Origin: Misgurnus anguillicaudatus
Taxonomy: Eukaryota; Chordata; Actinopteri; Cypriniformes; Cobitidae
Direction: 5' to 3'
Length of the DNA stretch: 64,000 bases
NCBI RefSeq assembly: GCF_027580225.2
Contig: NC_073348.2
Location: 28,484,001 to 28,548,000, forward strand
Positions 59,004 to 64,000 of the stretch are shown one piece after another. The first letter of the stretch is position 1, and each line of letters opens with the position of its first letter. The position numbers and the translations under genes were made by a program. The notes under the pieces were generated by a model. That model saw nothing but the letters and a program-made list of their open reading frames with translations. It was not told the DNA's origin and did no database searches.

Positions 59004-59571
59004 TCTCACGGAAAGTCGTGTTAATCACACAAAATTTGATTAATTTATTTGTGTTCATGGCACCAAATTCAGCTTTTTTCATGCCTTGAGCACGAATGTC
59101 TTTTTCGTGTCACTCGCATGAATTTCTATAAATAGTTTTTCATGTCCGTTGCACGACTTTCTTTTTCGTGTCATTTTATGTATTGCTCTCTCATAGATTC
59201 TTCCCATCTTCTTGCCATTGTCGCATGGGGTTGGGGTTAGAATCACTTTCTGTTACATTTTTATACATCTGAACCCAAACCCCAACTCTAACCCCAAATC
59301 CAGGCAAGAATAGTTTTAAAAGCAGAGGAAAAACATGTAGAAACCAATACATAAAAGTACATCCTAACCCAAACCTAAATCTAACCCCAACCCCAAGCGA
59401 CAAAAATGAGAAAACAATACATAAAATAACAGGAAAAAGAAAGTCGTTCAATGGACACGAAAACCTAAAATTTGTGCGAGTGACACGAAAAAAGCTGAAT
59501 TTCGTGCCATGGAAAACAAATAAATTAATCAAATGCATGACTATAACACGTCTTTCCGTAAGATCATGTTG
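59004..59571. mobile_element. Telomere-like palindromic MITE (family A), copy 3
   Basis: Ends TCTCACGGAAAGTCGTGTTA and CTATAACACGTCTTTCCGTA are inverted. Both arms and the core (GGGGTTGGGGTTAGAATCAC at 59227; CTAACCCCAACCCCAAGCG at 59383) are present, about 560 bp. This copy supplies the uninterrupted reference for copy 1. Confidence 0.9.
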
Positions 59572-60139
59572 AACAATGAACAAACTTCTATAGCATTTAT
59601 TAATCTTAACTCATGCAATACAAATAGAAAGTTGTAACTGTTAACATTAGATGCTAAGAAACAAAAAACAATGCATTTACTAATGTTCACCAACACAAAA
59701 ACTGTATTGTAAAGTGTTACCATTTATTATCTTTTTAAAAGTGTTATTACACTTGTCAACAGAAATCATTATTATTTTTCAATGATAAACAAGATAAAGC
59801 CCAAAGTGAGAAAATTATTTCTCTAATGCTCTCCAAATGTGAAGGTCATTTGAGTGACAGGTGGATAAACAGTATGTGAGTAGCTAGGAGGGAACAGGTG
59901 TCTGGATGAGGTTTGCTTGCCAGCTGTGTGGGACTGACTTACAGGTAGAGTGGGTGAACTAGACAAAAACACACCCGTTTTTAATGAGTGAGGGATGTGA
60001 AATATAAATAGAGAGGAAGAGATTCACAGTCCAGCTTTACGGTGTTAAATAATAGGTCCAAAAACAGGAGGAAACACAGAGAAATATTTCCCCTAATCTT
60101 ACAGAGTAACAGCGCCCCCCGATGTAAGTAAGAAGAGAT
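59572..60139. other. No feature recognised
   Basis: No coding or repeat evidence. Confidence 0.45.
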
Positions 60140-60271
60140 GTCACTGCAAACGTACTACTGGTAAAAAAAAGGGGTTTGATTCTCAACAAACACATACTGA
60201 AAAAATGAATGTGTAACTTAAATGCACTCTGGATGAAAAGTGTCTGTCAAGTGCATGAATAAATGAAATGA
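60140..60271 (+). repeat. tRNA-derived SINE remnant
   Basis: B-box-like GGTTTGATTCTC (60173-60184), then ACAAACACATACTGAAAAAA, TTAAATGCACTCTGGATGAA and GTGCATGAATAAATG, in the order seen in the other SINE copies. The A-box is lost. Confidence 0.52.
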
Positions 60272-60316
60272 TGGGGAGAAAAGATCTGCAAATTAACATT
60301 TACACATGAACACTAA

Positions 60317-60751
60317 AAGGGGACATTTCACAAGACTTTTTAAAGATGTCAAATAAATATTTGGTGTCCCCAGAGTATATATGTTAAGTTTCAGCTCAAA
60401 ATACCATATAGTACATTTATTATAACATGTTAAAATTGCCACTTTGTAGGTCTGAGCAATGTGCCATTTTTGGTGTGTCCTTTAAAATGAAAATGAATTG
60501 ATCTCTGCACTAAATGGCAGTGTCGTGGTTGAATAGTGCAGATTAAGGGGCTGTATTATCCCCTTCTGACATCACAAGGGGAGCCAAATTTCATTCACAT
60601 TTTTTTCACATGCTTGCAGAGAATGGTTTCCCAAAACTAAGTAACTTACTGGGTTGTTCATTTTTTACATTTTCTAAGTTGATAGAGGCACTGGGGACCC
60701 AATTATAGCACTTAAACATGAAAAAGGTCGGATTTTCATGATATGTCCCAT
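60317..60751. mobile_element. TTAA element P, copy 2 (uninterrupted)
   Basis: Left AGGGGACATTTCACAAGACT and right TTTTCATGATATGTCCCA, with TTAA at 60752-60755 and a decayed CTAA at the left. Aligns with 33571-34787 once element Q is removed, so it confirms that insertion. Confidence 0.87.
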
Positions 60752-60755
60752 TTAA

Positions 60756-61632
60756 AACAATTTTAAGTGAACAACACAATATCAGCATATTTCAAATAGA
60801 TGCCCATGTACTGTATAACTATATAAAACCTCATTCATGGCAAGGTGCATTATTACAAACCACTATGGGAAAAATGCATAATAAATCTGCCTGCTTTGGT
60901 CTGAGGTGTTTGACATTCACTATGAATTTTCTCCAGGGTTGTGATTGCATTTTCACCCAGAAATAAATATTAAGACTTGTCAGTGAATTATTGACAGTAA
61001 CAAAGATGTTTTTGCTGCTGTCAAATAGAGCTCGACTTCAGTGTGATTTACAGTCATTCACATCTGCTCTGGTAGTAAAGCTAACAGTAGTCTGTTTGTA
61101 GTGTGCACTTGACCTGCTGTGTCTGTGCTGCGGGGACCTGCTATCTATTTTAACTACCCTCCGAGGGAGGGGCAAATCTCTCAGTGTCCTTTTAGCAGAT
61201 GAGATCAGACTCTATCCTCTCAGTATGGCTCTCTAAACCTCACTGCTGCCTTGCGAGCTCATACACCAGCCAAGATCAGCAGCTATTTTATCTGATCCCA
61301 GAACAGAGACATCTGTGTGTGTATACCATGCACTTTGTGCTACAAAACACAACATGATCCAAGGCCAGACCTTACATTTGGAGGATCTTGTAAGATGTAC
61401 AGTAGATGCTTAATATTTTAGTTGTAAAGGTGAAGGACAATAGTAAATGAACCATTACGTTCATCAGGAGATCTCTCACCTTATTAAAAAATATTTTTAG
61501 CCTGTATATATACCTTGTGACATTACATACATACATTATAAGATGTCAGAATGGTTCATATATCCTACAGTATGTATACGAATTGTTTCATTACATGATA
61601 AAAATTTCTTCTAAATGAATAAATGAAACGCT
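60756..61632. other. Unassigned; candidate regulatory stretch 60.9-61.4 kb
   Basis: About 60930-61330 is repeat-free with mixed composition (TATTGACAGTAACAAAGATG, TTTAGCAGATGAGATCAGAC). No coding evidence. Function is a guess. Confidence 0.22.
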
Positions 61633-61635
61633 CAG

Positions 61636-62451
61636 GGCTGGGTTTCCCAATAACGATTGAACTTAGCACTTAAGAGCGCTTTCTACGAGCTACTTTACGA
61701 ACATTCGTTGTTCATTTACGTGCGTATCCCAAAGATGCACGTATAACGATCGCTCGCAGCTGGGTTTTAAGTGCTACTTACGAGTCGCTATCCGTTTGTC
61801 AAGTGCTGAAATGTCACCAATAGAAGGACTCGAATTTTTCAGCCGATGTGCACTAATATTTTTAATATTATTATTCATAATTGTTCAAAGATTTTTTAAA
61901 TGTTTTAATAATTTGTGCATAATGATATATTTTTTTCCGTATTTAGTTAGGAGTCGTCCCACTGCGAAATGCCCTCTGCATTTAATATTTTAGTTTAGAT
62001 AATTATTATTATTATTTGTTTTTATTATCTATGTTAATTTATTATTGTGGATTATTGCATTGTACCGTAAATATTTATTTGGTTTCTTTAATTAGATGCA
62101 ATTTCCCAAAAAATTAAAATTTCTCATTTGAATTTTAAATATATTATATTATATATTTAATATAAAATAAACAAAGAAGAACCCAATATATAAATTTACA
62201 TTCAAAACATTACATTATCGTCATTGCAGGAGTGCAATTTGCTGGTTGTCCTGTAGGTGACCTTGTAACTCTGTTGTCTTACGATGAACTTATGAATGAA
62301 CGATTACTCCAGAGCACTCGTAGATCTACGATGATTTTCAAGTGCAACTTAAGTTACGAAGCTTTTGGGAAACGGCCCGTAATTCTAAGATGATTCGTAC
62401 GATCGTTTTTACGATCTACTTAGCCTTACGATGCTTTTGGGAAACCCGGCC
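61636..62451. mobile_element. PIF/Harbinger-type element, 816 bp, CAG target duplication
   Basis: Starts GGCTGGGTTTCCCAATAACG and ends CTTTTGGGAAACCCGGCC, inverted repeats. CAG at 61633-61635 and 62452-62454. Subterminal ACGATC and CTTACGA motifs recur in both ends. Interior very AT-rich, no coding frame. Confidence 0.87.
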
Positions 62452-62815
62452 CAGATGCAAAAGGTCCACATTTTATATGTTAATCAAATACCTTCACTTC
62501 AAATCTGCTTAACCCCGGCCGCAGGCCTTTCAGAAATATCACTTTGTTGGCAAAATCTGTTAAACGCAAAGTCCTCTAAGTACACAAAAGAAGAATTAAA
62601 TGAAGGGTGTATGGCATGCATACGTCTAGGTGCAACAGTTTTTTTTACCCGTTTAAAGGAAGTTTACCGAATGACCTTTATTTAGAAAAGGACAATAGTA
62701 ACTGGAGACTTTTTTTAAGTGAAGATGTACAGTCGAATTTGTGATATACTAATGAAATGACTTAAGTGACATTTGTGAAAATAAAAAAATATTTTTTAAT
62801 TAATTACTGACTAAT

Positions 62816-63269
62816 CAGTAATTTTGTGATTGTTGGCGGCAAAAATCCTTGATTCTTAAAAAATGCGATGGAATATGCAGGACATTTATGCAATTTTATG
62901 CAATTAAATTGCGGGAACTTGCGAAAATTGTGGGAACTTACAAAAACTGCGGTTGGATGAAAAAAAGAGAAAAACGCGTAATTACGTCACTTCATTACCA
63001 TGGAAACAAGGGACATGGCTGTGCTTGTGTGAAGTAAATGCAACATTTTTCAACTTTCTGCTAAGATATATATGTGACTTTTTGGTACGAATACGATTAG
63101 GAAATCATGCAATTTTGCAATTTACGCGGCGAAAATGCAGCGTATTTGAAAAAAGCGGACCCCGCATAAATATGCGGACTTTGGCTGATTATGCATTGAA
63201 TATTCCGATTGCATGCTAATTATGCATTGAATAATCCGATTGCATAATCACGTTTTTCTGGAGGGACTG
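62816..63269. mobile_element. Family B MITE, copy 2 (reversed)
   Basis: Right end GTTTTTCTGGAGGGACTG is the inverse of the 13299 end. The left end is shortened. TGACTAAT is repeated at 62808-62815 and 63268-63275. Shares GCGGACTTTGGCTGATTATG with copy 1. Confidence 0.82.
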
Positions 63270-63913
63270 ACTAATAACATTTCATTAATTACCGATTAAT
63301 AACCTTTTTATTGCCACTAAAGTGAAATTACTTTAACTAAATATAAGAACCTGATAAAAAATGCTAATTTATAAGAAACCGTCAGACAGACAAAAAGGGT
63401 TTTGCATATTGGCTTTTTAAAAGTAAATATAAAATTGAAAGAATCAAAGAACTTAAAAATGCTACTACTTTGGCATCTTATATGTGCACATATTATATGT
63501 TCATCAAATACCTTCACTTCAAATCTGCCTAATCCCGGCCGCAAGGCCATTCAGAAATATCGCTTTCTTGGCAAAATCTGTTAAACGCCATGCCGATTTT
63601 TTAGCAAAGTCCTCTAAGTGCACAGAAGAAGAATTAAATGGAGGGTGTATGGCACGCATACGTCAAGGTGCAACAGTTCTTTACCCGGTTAAAGGAAGTT
63701 TACAGAATATATTAGGATATTGACAAAATTTTTGAGCCCTTGACCTTTATTTAGAAAAGGACAGTGAAGAGTAACTGGAGACTTTTTTAAGTGAAGATGT
63801 AGGCCTACTTAAAGAGTTTTACAGTGAAATACAATCAAATACTAATTAAATGACTTAAGTGACATTTGTGAAAATAAAAATTTATTTTTTAATTAATTTA
63901 ATTACCGACTAAT

Positions 63914-64000
63914 CAGTCTGTGCAGAAAAATGCTGAGTTTTTTGTGATTGTTGCGGGCAAAAAATCCTTGATCTTGCTGCACGTTTTCTTAAGAAATGCA
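63914..64000. mobile_element. Family B MITE, copy 3 (partial, reversed)
   Basis: Starts CAGTCTGTGCAGAAAAATGC after GACTAAT and continues GATTGTTGCGGGCAAAAAAT, as in copy 1 reversed. It runs off the window. Confidence 0.78.

Larger units (their letters stand above)
62471..64000. repeat. Tandem duplication of about 1 kb, second unit cut by window end
   Basis: Unit 1 (62471-63490) and unit 2 (from 63491) share ATACCTTCACTTCAAATCTG at 62489 and 63509, a 1020-bp offset. They also share TTGGCAAAATCTGTTAAACG, AAGAAGAATTAAATG, GGAGACTTTTTT and the family B insertion after GACTAAT. Unit 2 has an extra CCATGCCGATTTTTTAG and other indels that raise the offset to about 1119 bp near the end. Confidence 0.88.

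Noticed and set aside
59191..59583. 130-codon frame with similar frames at 19851-20108 and 14790-15065
   Set aside because: All lie in family A. The shared peptide comes from translating the GGGGTT-rich palindrome, where stops are rare, and not from a conserved gene. Synonymous-change analysis over many copies would settle it.
62431..63723. Matching open frames in both tandem units (SSKYTKEELN / SSKCTEEELN)
   Set aside because: The substitutions I can read between the units over the shared 28 or so codons (TAC/TGC, AAA/GAA, GAA/GGA, TGC/CGC, CTA/CAA) all change the residue, so there is no sign of protein-level selection.

Overview
No intact protein-coding gene, rRNA or tRNA gene could be found in this window. 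It reads as an intergenic or deep-intronic stretch of a teleost genome, most likely a cypriniform fish of the zebrafish/carp group. The reasons: it is AT-rich and made mostly of short non-autonomous DNA transposons. It holds a Tc1-like element whose ends and transposase match the family common in zebrafish, many palindromic TTAA-flanked MITEs, hAT ends with 8-bp target duplications, PIF/Harbinger-type ends with 3-bp duplications, and tRNA-derived SINE copies. Family placement rests on remembered sequence likeness and on structure seen here. No database search was possible.

Layout. 0-10 kb: a CT microsatellite, a TTAA-flanked element (2.1-2.6 kb), a small hairpin element, a 1.66-kb hAT with exact 8-bp duplications (3.6-5.3 kb), a 141-bp TA-flanked MITE, a 0.76-kb hAT with a second MITE nested in it (7.3-8.0 kb), and half of a palindromic element. 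10-20 kb: a minus-strand SINE, an AACCCAGC-type palindrome broken by other repeats, a three-layer composite (13.15-15.18 kb) that holds the only protein-like remnant besides the Tc1 transposase (a broken RecQ-like helicase exon), and a 1.46-kb Harbinger-type element (16.0-17.4 kb). 20-33 kb: another copy of the telomere-like MITE, several MITEs, and a 1.0-kb hAT (28.8-29.8 kb). 33.5-36.4 kb: a stack of five elements inserted in or beside one another, with insertion points readable to the base. 39.4-42.8 kb: an 83-bp-period tandem array rich in GACGTC, split by a 1.5-kb insertion. 45.5-46.5 kb: a dead Tc1-like transposon. 47-53 kb: TTAA elements and an 8-bp-duplication hAT nested in a 1.6-kb TTAA element. 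55-60 kb: palindromic elements, including a hairpin with arms of about 300 bp. 61.6-64 kb: a second Harbinger-type element followed by a roughly 1-kb tandem duplication that runs off the window end.

Between the repeats are single-copy-looking stretches (about 1.55-1.86, 3.38-3.48, 11.6-12.4, 20.9-21.6, 33.1-33.4, 36.6-36.9, 37.5-37.9 and 60.9-61.4 kb). Their mixed composition, TAAT-rich motifs and lack of repeat structure make them candidates for conserved non-coding regulatory DNA. That is inference only and needs cross-species alignment. The dominant biology here is transposon history: elements landing in each other, many at TTAA sites.
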